The notes below the pieces were generated by a model, which saw only the letters and a list, made by a program, of their open reading frames with translations, had not been told where the DNA came from and searched no databases. The position numbers and the translations under genes are program-made. Shown piece by piece: positions 24,138 to 33,133 of a DNA stretch of 64,000 bases. Location: positions 30,436,227 to 30,500,226 of the forward strand of contig JAJLRJ010000003.1 of assembly GCA_024195265.1 (NCBI GenBank). The letters are read 5' to 3'. Each line of letters starts with the position of its first letter. Within the stretch, counting starts at the first letter, position 1. This DNA comes from Dendrophyllia cribrosa (Eukaryota; Cnidaria; Anthozoa; Scleractinia; Dendrophylliidae).

Positions 24138-26078
24138 ATGTTCAAAGACCTTACTGGCCAAACTATTGTTGATCCAAACAAGTTAACAGTTCCGCAGTTA
24201 CGAGAGAAACTAAAGGAAACAGGTGCTTGGGAGAAAGGTGACAAGAGGAAAACGAAGAAACCATTGAAAGAGAAGCTGCAAAGAGTCCTCAAAGAGAGAA
24301 TGTCAAGAAGAGGTACGGCGTGTTCAAACAAGCTTCAAATAAATCACGACATACAGAATCCTTTAGCTTTGGTCTTTGACAAAGATGGCTATTTGTATGC
24401 ATCTACAAAGCAAGGGACAGTATTCAAGGTCAAAGTGGAGTCTGATCTTGTGAGCTTGAAAGGGAAAGTTATTGCTCAAATTACATTAGACTGTGGCCTT
24501 CTCTACGGAATGGCTATTCTCAATGATGAGCTGTACACAGCCTCGCACGACGATGATGGTGGAATCTTTACTGTTAATCTTGAAGACAGGACATTTGAGA
24601 AGGTTATTGGAAACGGGACAGAGTGCTCTAAAGTACACAGCCTAACAGTTTATGACGATAAGATTCTTTTCAGCGATGTTGGCAACCATTCATTGAATGT
24701 ATGGAACCCTGCAACCCGTGAATGCAGCACGTTTTCCGGAAATGGCAAAGGAACGAGGGATGGCAAATGTGGCCAATATGTCCAGCCAACGGGTGTATTT
24801 GCTGAAAGGAAAACAGTCTTTGTGGTCGACTCTTCAACAGGCTGCTTGAGAATGACAAGTGAAGTGCTTCCTTTGGTCAAGTATCTGAGTAATCTTCAGT
24901 CGTTTGCTGTCACATTTGGCTTGCACCAGAAGAAACAAATGTCAACGTCGTTCACTATCGACACAGCAATTGCCAGAATCCAAGAAGTATATGACTTTGA
25001 TTGCCAGTGTATAGATCGAGTCAAAGCCTTCCTTGGGACAGAAGCCCAGACTCAAGGTCCGCAGGGAACCGTTTCGTCAGTCGTTGTGGAGGACGAAAGA
25101 AGGATCTTGCTTGCACTGGGAGAAATTAGAGATCTTTTTCGAAAGTATGCCCCACAGCTTTTGGATGTGTTCAAACTTAAAAGCCTTTTGACGCTGGTAG
25201 TGGAGAACTTTTTCTCCGAGGTGAGGGCAGGTGCATCTGACATGCCAATGCAGTTGCAATTTGATTTCCGCTTCAGTCGAGCAATGAAGGAACATTTAAA
25301 GCAGATGTGCACAACCAGGTTTTCATACTACACAAGTGCGACGTCTCATTACCCAAGGGTCAAATCTGACTTGAAATATTCAGCCCTATCTAAGATGTCG
25401 CCCCCTTCTACAGCACAGTTGACAAAGCAACAAGTTCAGCAAATGAGAGACTGGCGCATGAAGTATGGTCAAAGTGTTCCACAGAAGACTGTGCGCAACA
25501 TGAGCACCAAAGATAATCCGGGTACTCTGCCGATAAATCTTTATGCCCAGGTACAGCCTACAATAACGCCTTTGGATTTCTCGAAGATCGCAGAAGATGG
25601 ACAAGATGGTGCCAGAACAACTGCTCATCATGACAACTCACACGAACTCCTTTATACCTCGGGAGATGTTGTTTTTCTTGCATCTGACGCCACATCTGGG
25701 CGGACAGTGGTATACGTACTAGAAGAAAGCATCACTGCCTCGACAAAGAAAGCAAAGGCCAGGTTATTTGAAGGTGACCCATTCAATCCTCTGATATTTT
25801 ATACAGAAGGTGTTGTCGAGATCAATGTTAAGGACATAGGTGGCTCATTGGAAGAAACTGTTAGAGGAGATGGCAACATTGAACTGACAGAAAATGAGTT
25901 TATAAGGTATCAGTCAAGAATGATTGAATGCGTGGATGCAGTGACTATTGAAGAGGCGAGGGAGATCAGTGAGGGCCTGGATACTGACCAAGATCGTGCA
26001 GAGGATGCGAGGCCAAGACGTGCATCACGTGCGAGAAAGAGGCCACATACGGACGATTTTCTGTATTATGACGACTGA
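24138..26078 (+). CDS. SAP-like / beta-propeller protein of the TIR element
   Basis: A long open frame of about 646 codons without introns. Residues ~12-55 resemble a SAP DNA-binding motif (LTVPQLREKLKETG followed by a basic helix). Residues ~70-230 form NHL/propeller-like strands (NPLALVFDKDGYLYASTKQG, GVFAERKTVFVVDSSTGCLR). A helical region follows with VVENFFSEVR near 362 and QFDFRFSRAMKEHLKQM. The C-terminal part has a small strand-rich segment (SGDVVFLASDATSGRTVVYV), then a basic tail (RPRRASRARKRP) that could be a nuclear signal. A start at ATG 24138 is chosen because an in-frame TAA sits at 24123 and only a TTG precedes it. It lies inside a TIR-bounded element. The ENFF..R motif recalls the C-terminal part of P-element/THAP9-type transposases; this is a weak inference. 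A DNA-binding role in transposition or as cargo is possible. Confidence 0.75.
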   Translation: MFKDLTGQTIVDPNKLTVPQLREKLKETGAWEKGDKRKTKKPLKEKLQRVLKERMSRRGTACSNKLQINHDIQNPLALVFDKDGYLYASTKQGTVFKVKVESDLVSLKGKVIAQITLDCGLLYGMAILNDELYTASHDDDGGIFTVNLEDRTFEKVIGNGTECSKVHSLTVYDDKILFSDVGNHSLNVWNPATRECSTFSGNGKGTRDGKCGQYVQPTGVFAERKTVFVVDSSTGCLRMTSEVLPLVKYLSNLQSFAVTFGLHQKKQMSTSFTIDTAIARIQEVYDFDCQCIDRVKAFLGTEAQTQGPQGTVSSVVVEDERRILLALGEIRDLFRKYAPQLLDVFKLKSLLTLVVENFFSEVRAGASDMPMQLQFDFRFSRAMKEHLKQMCTTRFSYYTSATSHYPRVKSDLKYSALSKMSPPSTAQLTKQQVQQMRDWRMKYGQSVPQKTVRNMSTKDNPGTLPINLYAQVQPTITPLDFSKIAEDGQDGARTTAHHDNSHELLYTSGDVVFLASDATSGRTVVYVLEESITASTKKAKARLFEGDPFNPLIFYTEGVVEINVKDIGGSLEETVRGDGNIELTENEFIRYQSRMIECVDAVTIEEAREISEGLDTDQDRAEDARPRRASRARKRPHTDDFLYYDD

Positions 26079-26462
26079 AAAGGTGCGGTCAGGATTCTTA
26101 GTATTTCCCAAGCATTATCTTCATTTGTTGGAAAAAGTTGATGTAATTACAACGATTTGTTTTAAATTTTCTTACGAAATACTTTCACAAAGTCAAAAAT
26201 ATCACAGAAATAATGATCAAAATTTATCAGCAACACTGTAGACCTTCAATCAGTTATTTTGTTTTGTTCAGTTTGGTTAATTAGGACGTATATGCAAAGA
26301 ATAAGAGATAAATTACGTATATGCAAAGAATAAGAGATAAAATTTAATCTTGAAAGGGTAACAAGGGAACAAGGTGAAATTTTGGACGGGAACAAGGGAA
26401 CAGAGTTAAAATTTTGAAGGGAACACGGGAACACAGACCCCCCCTGGGGGACCCTCAGAACT

Positions 26463-26705
26463 CGAGAAGGCCCGAGTTAGTTATGAAGATCAGATAGAAC
26501 GGAAAGCAGCGTTTGACACCGTAATTAATTCTTGGAAGTTAAAAACTATGTCGCTTGAGAACGGGGGAGATGCTTCTACATCCCTTTCAATAAAGTCAAG
26601 AAAGAGTCGAAAAAGTGGGTCCTCTTGTTCAAGTTCAGTTTCAATGGCAGTGGCAAGAAAGAAGCTCAGATGGAAGAAGAGCGGGCTATAGCGAGCCTTA
26701 ATGTT
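26463..26705 (+). pseudogene. Continuation of the LTR-retroelement-like frame
   Basis: Continues the frame broken by the TIR element at 21285 (KARVSYEDQIERKAAFDT, then a Ser/Arg-rich part SIKSRKSRKSGSSCSSS). It then shifts frame near 26665 into a charged coiled-coil-like part. It looks like the N-terminal region of a retroelement gag; the family is uncertain. No further retroelement sequence follows. Confidence 0.5.
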
Positions 26706-27716
26706 TATGAAGATGTCTTGTTCCCCGTGACTTTAAATTTCGAGTAGCATATATTTGTAATTTGCTAGTATAGACCTGAATAAGCTACAATATTTAAATG
26801 TAAATTTGTAATCGAACTGCTTATTTTTAAACATTATACTTCCTGCGGTTAGGTGCCATGACTTAAATTTACCATTTCAAAGAAGAGCTGAAACTAGAAA
26901 ACTTAACACAGCACTGAAATTCACAGCTCGAGTCGAGCCACTTATTTGGATACAAGAGGAGTTCCCTACAGCAGAATCTAATATGAGGGCCACACTTTAA
27001 TTTCGATTTAATTCATGACAGGAAACTGCGGACCCATCGCGCGAATTTTCGTCCCGGATGAATTAGTTCCCCGCGCTTCATGTTAAGGAGTTGGTTGCTT
27101 ACCTCTTCAGTGGGAAAAACTTCAAATTCTCGCTTCTATCTTTGGTGTACACGAAACACTCGTTTTACACTTGTCAAGACACTTTATGATTCATAATATT
27201 GGTTTGTTCGTGATGTAAATTAAAAATAGACAGAAATATAAGTAAATCTTATTGGTTGACGACCGTCACGTGATCATTGAAAGGCATTGAACGATAACCA
27301 TTACCGCACGTGCATGAAATGGATTTTTAGTTACTGAAAATTATCGTCTTTTTAGTTCGTTTTTGTTTTTCATTAAAATGGCATTTAGGTAGAGAATAAA
27401 GCAGTAGGTTTAATGAGCGAAAACAATGCCTCTGCACGTGCGTTTTACATTTTGGTACATTTCTTTACCGTTCGGCTGCAAAACGTCAAATGATCAAATT
27501 ATAGGTTTCAATGGAGAACGTAAATACACAACAGTTTAGTTTCTTTTCTCCATTTGAACTGGAAAGCCATCCCTTCAAATTCAGTTCCTGGACAAATCAG
27601 TCACATTAGACAAACTAAACAAATTGGAACAATTGCAAAGTAGTTTAAAATAGCGCGAATTCTTTTTTCAAGTGACGTTTTCCTTGGCGTTGCCGTCGTC
27701 GTTGCTTAGTCTAATA
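26706..27716. other. Non-coding stretch, nothing recognised
   Basis: No ORF, RNA gene or clear repeat structure was seen. It lies between the retroelement remnant and a MITE, and does not match the missing 3' part of copy A. Confidence 0.5.
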
Positions 27717-27957
27717 CCCCATTCACACCAACGCTTAAACATGTTTAAATGTTGTTTAGTTTAAAACAGGTTTAGAAAAATACCTCCTAACCTGCCTTAA
27801 TATTTGGAGTGAAATCTTTACTAAAAGAAACTTTATTGACTTTATTACCATTCCAGGTAGTTTGAGTCATATACATTTTAAAACGTTCAAGATAGAGGCT
27901 AAAACGTAGTTAAACTAAACAACATTTAAACATGTTTAACCGTTGGTGTGAATGGGG
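27717..27957. mobile_element. MITE with ~45-bp inverted ends
   Basis: Starts CCCCATTCACACCAACG and ends CGTTGGTGTGAATGGGG. Inverted similarity extends inward through GTTTAAACATGTTTAAAT-type sequence for about 45 bp. A decayed end of the same family is inside the foldback element near 5195-5226. The target duplication is unclear. Confidence 0.75.
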
Positions 27958-28237
27958 CATAAGTTCCTTATTCTCTTCCCCATAACAGCTTGGCCATCTT
28001 AGCCGTCAGAACCTGAGTACGAGAACCAAGTCTTTGTATCAGAAAACTCTGCTGCGGTCACTGTTTACCGATGCACTCAACTTCAGCGTGAATAAAAACA
28101 GCAAGCGCGCCCTTTCCATGATGTTATCTCTGTATCTCAATATGTATACATCACCTTTAGACGATAAGTAAGCTACTAAAACGTCGTGTATACTGTTGCA
28201 AGTCTTTAAACTGAAACATATCAAGTGCTATCTCTAC

Positions 28238-28787
28238 TTACGATCCTTCTATCGATTTTTGCAATTTTAAACTGCAGCTCAGCTCACTGAATCTCGTTCC
28301 CAGGGCCTTATCCACATCTTCAAAATGGCGGTGCGGAGAAACCCCCGCACTCCAATACAGACATCCTCCTCCGTGTGGAGGCATAGTTAATAGAACAAAC
28401 TGGTTATGAAGCTCAAAAAAATTTTGAAAAGAGTGTACAAAGCTGCTTTGTTTTATGTTGAACGATCCGTAACCCTGCACATTGTTTTGTTTAACGCGTG
28501 AGCCCAAATGTTTCTACTGGTCAGTTGCTCATATGCATTTCAATACCTTTTGTGTTTTGTGCAGGGTCAAGGCAAACGAACAAAAGAAATGGAGAACAAA
28601 AACATACAACAAAGAACTGACTGAGTTTCATAACCAGTTTGTTATATTAACTATGGTGGAGGAGAAGAGCGCGACGAGCCCTAAGCCCGGGAGTGAGGGT
28701 AACTCCCATACAAAAATGACGGGGGCGCTCGTCGGAAAGTTTCGAAAAAGTACCAGTGCAGAATCTCATTTGATGGACTTTTACCCC
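28238..28787. other. Unassigned stretch with short inverted duplication
   Basis: Short ORFs occur on both strands, but they share an inverted segment (28388-28420 against 28622-28654, arms containing CATAACCAGTTTGTT). The matching peptides HNQFVLLTM and HNQFVILTM are therefore copies of one repeat, not gene evidence. No gene is called. Confidence 0.4.
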
Positions 28788-28790
28788 TAA

Positions 28791-29064
28791 GGCCCGGGAC
28801 AAACGTCGAACTTTTCATGAGTCGAACTTAATTCAGCGAATTAAGTTCATGAGAAATTCGACGTTTGTCTCAATTAAATTCGACGGACTCATTTGGATCG
28901 ACCAACACGTTCTATCCGTCTGGAGCAGACGGATAGAACGTGTTGAATTTGGTTCGCCTGAATTAAGTTCGACGTTTGACCCAACAGACGAAAATAATTA
29001 ATTTGGGTCGACCCAAACTGAAATTAAGTTCGACTTATGAAAAGTTCGACGTTTGTCCCGGGCC
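28791..29064. mobile_element. 274-bp MITE, PIF/Harbinger-like
   Basis: Perfect 28-bp terminal inverted repeats beginning GGCCCGGGACAAACGTCGAA, flanked by TAA on both sides (28788-28790 and 29065-29067). A 3-bp TAA duplication fits PIF/Harbinger. The centre is a second hairpin around 28905-28945 (CGTTCTATCCGTCTG / CAGACGGATAGAACG), so almost the whole unit can fold. No coding capacity. Confidence 0.85.
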
Positions 29065-29280
29065 TAAGATGTACCAAATCTGACAGTTCCTATCATATTT
29101 TTCCGGCTCAATGCCATAAAAGGTACCGCAATAATATTTTAACGATGGTCATTTTAGATTTTAGCACCGTAAGCGGTTGAGCCCTAAAAGTATAGGTAAA
29201 AACGGCAAACTGATCCTTACGGCAAGGAGAAGAGATTGAGACAGAAGTAAAATAAAGAACAAACAGTTGAATATATTTGC

Positions 29281-29316
29281 CCGATATTTCGGTTTGCAAA
29301 ACAAACCTTCTATAGG
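29281..29316 (-). ncRNA. Degenerate hammerhead-ribozyme-like motif
   Basis: On the minus strand the order is a core-like CTATAGA, a helix AGGTTTG..CAAACC, then GAAATATCGGGC. Penelope-like elements commonly carry hammerhead ribozymes with CTGANGA, helix II and GAAA in this place. The GAAA box and the helix are intact, while the CTGANGA box is altered, so cleavage is unlikely. It lies just downstream of the GIY-YIG coding remnant, the expected position. Confidence 0.4.
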
Positions 29317-29860
29317 GGCTTAAAAACAAAAATGAATACAGATATAAAAGGACCGTTACATATAAAACTTTTGAAATATGACATAACAGAATAACAGAAA
29401 ATGATTGGTAAGAAAGAAGCTAAATTCACTAATTAAGTTCATCACGTTTATTTATACCATGAGGATCAAGAGTCATCGCTTTATCTATAAGATGGGCCTC
29501 GCGTGCTTTTCTGACTGAGTCGCGGTTGTTGTGGATGAGTTCCAAGCGGAAATGAGGAGGATGTCGTTGATAGAGTGGCCTGGTTGGTTAAAATGTATTG
29601 AAACAGGAGTAGGATTGATCATCACCACCATCTTATCAATCCTACTCCTGTTTCAACTTAATCTACTTAATTGAATGTAAGAAATGCGCAAAACAGTACA
29701 TTGGGGAAACCAAACGCCAACTGAATGAACGCTTTGGGGAACATCGCCGCTCCATCCTCAGTGAGGATGGAGCGGCGATGTTCCCCAAAGCGTTCATTCA
29801 GTTGGCGTTTGGATTCCCCAATTTACCTGTGTTTTGCCGTTATTATAGCTTTTGAGCCCT
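29281..29860 (-). mobile_element. Rearranged Penelope-like element fragment (GIY-YIG end)
   Basis: Read on the minus strand, 29430-29590 encodes a conserved C-terminal piece of Penelope-like elements (HFNQPGHS, NRDSVRKAREAHLIDKA). Read on the plus strand, 29660-29760 encodes the GIY-YIG endonuclease start (CKKCAKQYIGETKRQLNERF). The two are adjacent but inverted. 29710-29812 is an exact palindrome of 51-bp arms around one base. 29600-29660 is another hairpin with 21-bp arms (GAAACAGGAGTAGGATTGAT). RT is absent. This is a scrambled remnant, not a gene. Confidence 0.8.
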
Positions 29861-30229
29861 AAAAGGTTTATGGGTGTCTCCCCGGGGGCCCTGAGGACGT
29901 CTGCATTGAAGGCTAAGACAACGCAGCAAAAAAGCTCTTAGAATCTTGGGAAAATTTTTTATGTGAAAATGACGAAATGTCGTCTTTTTCTTTTATTTAC
30001 AGTCATATTTGCAGCTTTGTCCAGGTTCCTCTGATCTCTGCGCCTTCATTTTGAACGGGGAGAAGGCCTGGGAAAAGATCAACTCTAGTTTCCATTGGTT
30101 GTGACTTAAATCAGGTTTCTGAGCCCGCGAGAATGAGAACCCCCCCCCCCCCCCCCCCCCCCCCCCCAACCAATGTTTTCACTGCAACCGCTGGTCCAAA
30201 CCTGATTCTGGAGTATCCATTCTAGTCAC
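29861..30229. other. Non-coding stretch with poly(C) tract
   Basis: No gene. It contains a run of about 30 C at 30138-30168 between short inverted arms (GGTTGTGACTTAAATCAGG near 30105 against AACCTGATTC and CTAGTCACAACC near 30198-30232), likely a MITE. The part from 29990 is also similar to 45380-45460. Confidence 0.5.
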
Positions 30230-30429
30230 AACCAGTTTCCATTACCCCTCTTCCGTACTCCCTAAGGGCTGAGGCTGAGTGTGTTCCTCATTTGCATATT
30301 GCTTCCGATTCCCGATCCCGAAAGTTTACAGAGGACTACGAGTGAATTCAAGGAAGTGATTCAGTTTGTGTAGCTGGCATCAGTCATCAATCAGTTCTGT
30401 AGAAGGATCTCTCAATAGCTTCGATAACG
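30230..30429 (+). promoter_or_regulatory. Putative promoter and non-coding exon 1 of copy B
   Basis: This block (GAGGCTGAGTGTG, ATTTGCAT, then GAAGGATC..TAGCTTCGATAACG) ends at a strong splice-donor-like GTACGT at 30430. It recurs, diverged, at 45470-45600 (GAGGCTGAATGTG, ATTTACAT, AGAAGGATCGATAACG). Conservation of a non-coding block upstream of the gene suggests promoter plus first exon. No transcript evidence is available. Confidence 0.4.
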
Positions 30430-31632
30430 GTACGTATAATAAAGTTCTGTTCTATACGTTTTTGGGGGTGTATTTCTCAATGTACTTATTTTCTGTTGTT
30501 GCTGAGCAGTGATGGCACGCAGTAACACTATAAACAAGCAGTTTTAATGCAAATTACATTTAATTGTTCAGCGACCATAAACGATTAGCACCGAACTAAG
30601 AATGGACTCTCATTTAAATTATTTCGACCTAACGACTGATCGATAGTGACGATATTCCTTAACAATTAATATCTAGGGCTATTCTGCCGACAGATTCTAC
30701 AGACAGTTTATATAGTGTATTGCATTAGTATTATGGCAGTCACGGCGTTCTTTATAAAGGCCGTACCGGGTCGTCTCGATACAATTGAATTAACGGTATC
30801 GCGAAGTATTACTATATGTCATAAAGGACAATAAAGGAAGAACTCTTTGCAGATGGAGCTTATGAAGAGAAAATATGGATAAGATGTTTGCCACAATCAA
30901 AGCCATCTAAACGTGTTACACACAAAAGCTTATAGTTGTTAGTAATTTAATATTTAACATTCAACAGGCAAGACGCCTTGGAAAACTTACAAAAAAAGAC
31001 CAAACGCGTCATATCTGCGAAACGGAATTTTTTATCGAGTGAAAACGCTTCTTGCATTTGTACACAGAACATTTGAAAAATCCTGAAGAGACGGTAGAAA
31101 TCCTGGTTATATTCGAAAGATCGAGTTTCAAAATCTAATCTATAGGTCACGGCGATCGACGCGGCTGCTTAAAAAAGATTGTTTACTGAGTGATTATTTT
31201 TTTAAATTTTGAATTTTGTCAACTACATTGAGCTCCACGATGACTACTGCTGCTTCTACAGAGTATTGCAAAAACTGAGAAAGTTTCCATGTTATGCAAC
31301 TGCGAGTCAGAACCGTGTAAAATTCCGTCTCGGTCGTAAGGGCCTCCAGAATGCATTGTTTCTTCAATTCCGTTTCGTTTAAAGTACAGGCCCATAGCTT
31401 GAACAAATGTTCAACTCAAGACATTTCTAAATTTTCGACATACAGTTATGTAATGATTTTAACAGAATGAGGCAACTGTCTCAATTACCTCGTTATACAT
31501 GATTGTATCAATTGTAAATACAGGTCTGAAATAGCGTGACCCTTCTTGACTTGGACTAAGAAATGTGTGGATTATCTGATTCAATTTTGTTGTTGATATA
31601 AAGGTGGATGAAACTAAACCGTACTGACATTC

Positions 31633-32659
31633 ATGGCGGTATCAAGTTCCTTTGCACCAGCGCTTTCCGTTGGTCAACACACTACACCAGAGTACAGAAA
31701 CTGGCTTGCTCTTGGTCATGGCTTAACAACCGTGCTCTGTCAAGGTCTTCGCCCATTTATTAACCGAGAGACAGAGGCTTTCTATAACAAGGTAACGGCA
31801 GAAGTTACAGCTTGGCCTGGAGCTGGACCTTGCACCTGCGTCTATGTCGCCAGAAGGAAACCAAACCAGTTCCACGACATGGGCATCTGTGCCTGGGCTA
31901 ACGTCCTTCAGGCTCATCACCATGGAAACAAGCCAAACTGGAAGCAAAGTGATTCCACCAAGTGGACAAATCCAAACCTGGGTCCTTGGGAGATAGCTAA
32001 GCTCTTCCTCTCTGATTTGGGAGGACATGCGATAATAACGAAAGCAGAGGACATGGACATCACTGGAATCTTGAACCTGATGTACTGGTGTGATCAGTTC
32101 CGACCCATTCCTCAGGCCTTGATCAAAGATGTTCGTGATATTCGGAACAGTAAGTGGGTGCATGTGCCAAAGCTAGAGCTATCCGATGCTGACAAGGCGA
32201 CTGCCTTTGGTGCAATTGAAACTTTGCTTCAGGATCCTCACTTGGCCCACTATCCGGACTCCCAGAAAGCCCTGCGTGAGATTCAGACGCTCAAATGTGT
32301 GTCAGACTTAAACAATTTTCAAGCCCAGGTTCTCACCCAGTATAAAGAGCTAATTGAAAACGATATCTTAGGCCTAAAGAACGAGCTTCAAATAGAGTCC
32401 AGACGTAACCAAGAGCTTCGAAACCAGATGGAGGGACGTCTACGCAGCATGCAGAACGCATTAGAAAACGTCAACAACAAGATAAACGAAGGTAACAACT
32501 TTGCGAATCTTGTCAAAAGTGGTGCTTTGTTCCTATGCAACAACCTGATGAAGTGCACTCGAGCAATAATAAGGCTGCAGCTAACGCCTTGGCTGATGAT
32601 CCTTTTGTTGTGCGGTTGTATCACCATTCTCGATCCGAGGCCTAGGTCATACAAAGATG
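31633..32659 (+). CDS. Copy B exon: HEPN-coiled-coil-transmembrane part of a STAND gene
   Basis: Starts at ATG 31633 and ends at a splice donor (GTTAGT, 32660), joining in phase 1 to 33134. Residues ~15-230 resemble the HEPN region of DZIP3-type proteins, with the motif R171-x5-H177 (RNSKWVH), the R-x4-6-H pattern of active HEPN ribonucleases. Residues ~235-300 are a charged coiled coil, and 317-333 (LTPWLMILLLCGCITIL) are a likely transmembrane helix. It is linked by splicing to a NACHT NTPase and ankyrin repeats, so a sensor/effector of innate immunity is the best guess. The RNA-cutting activity and membrane location are inferred from motifs only. A close but damaged paralogue lies at 8695-9673. 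Confidence 0.8.
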
Positions 32660-33133
32660 GTTAGTAGAAATGAATTTGAAACAATTATACTTTTATCTTA
32701 GGATTATTCATCAGCGTTAAGATAAATGGTAAGATGGTGCATAGACATTTATCGACCTACCAAGGTCAACATCCTGAAGCTTTTTGAACAGCACTAAAGA
32801 ATAGTGTGATTTTTGTTTATATACCAAACCAGTGAAAGCAAACGGCCAAAAAAAACAAAACAGATTGTATGCATGAAAAACTATTTAGTCCAGTTTATAC
32901 TTAATAGATTGATTGAATGTATAAACGGCAGGATATAATTCTTTTCTCTAGTCCATATATAGTTTTTAACTTTCCAAACAGCTGACTGCAGAATAGAGGA
33001 TAGGCAGCTTTGTAGCACTTTGTGGAAGCTCTACATGGAGCACGTGCCTCTTTTAATAGGTAGTACGGACCGGTCATGAGTGAGTTCGTCCCATTTTATG
33101 TCAACAATTTATGTTTTCTCTTCATCTTTGCAG

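Larger units (their letters stand above)
21286..26456. mobile_element. 5171-bp TIR element carrying a SAP/beta-propeller gene
   Basis: The left end is GAGGGTCTCCCAGGGG and the right end CCCCTGGGGGACCCTC, an inverted pair with one mismatch over 16 bp. Both sides carry the 6-bp sequence AGAACT (21280-21285 and 26457-26462). Removing the element plus one AGAACT joins the flanking gag-like frame without a break, which strongly supports the boundaries. Subterminal repeats of the type GGGAACAAGGGAACACGG occur at both ends (21307-21355 and 26360-26432) and once inside near 23176. The gene at 24138-26078 is its main coding content. A Cys-rich stretch (CKCSKSKRCDKNTC) lies near 21600 in a broken frame. 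The superfamily is not determined; 6-bp duplications occur in a few eukaryotic DNA transposon groups. Confidence 0.85.

Noticed and set aside
28238..28790. Pair of small genes sharing HNQFV.LTM
   Set aside because: The shared peptide comes from an inverted DNA repeat read on opposite strands.
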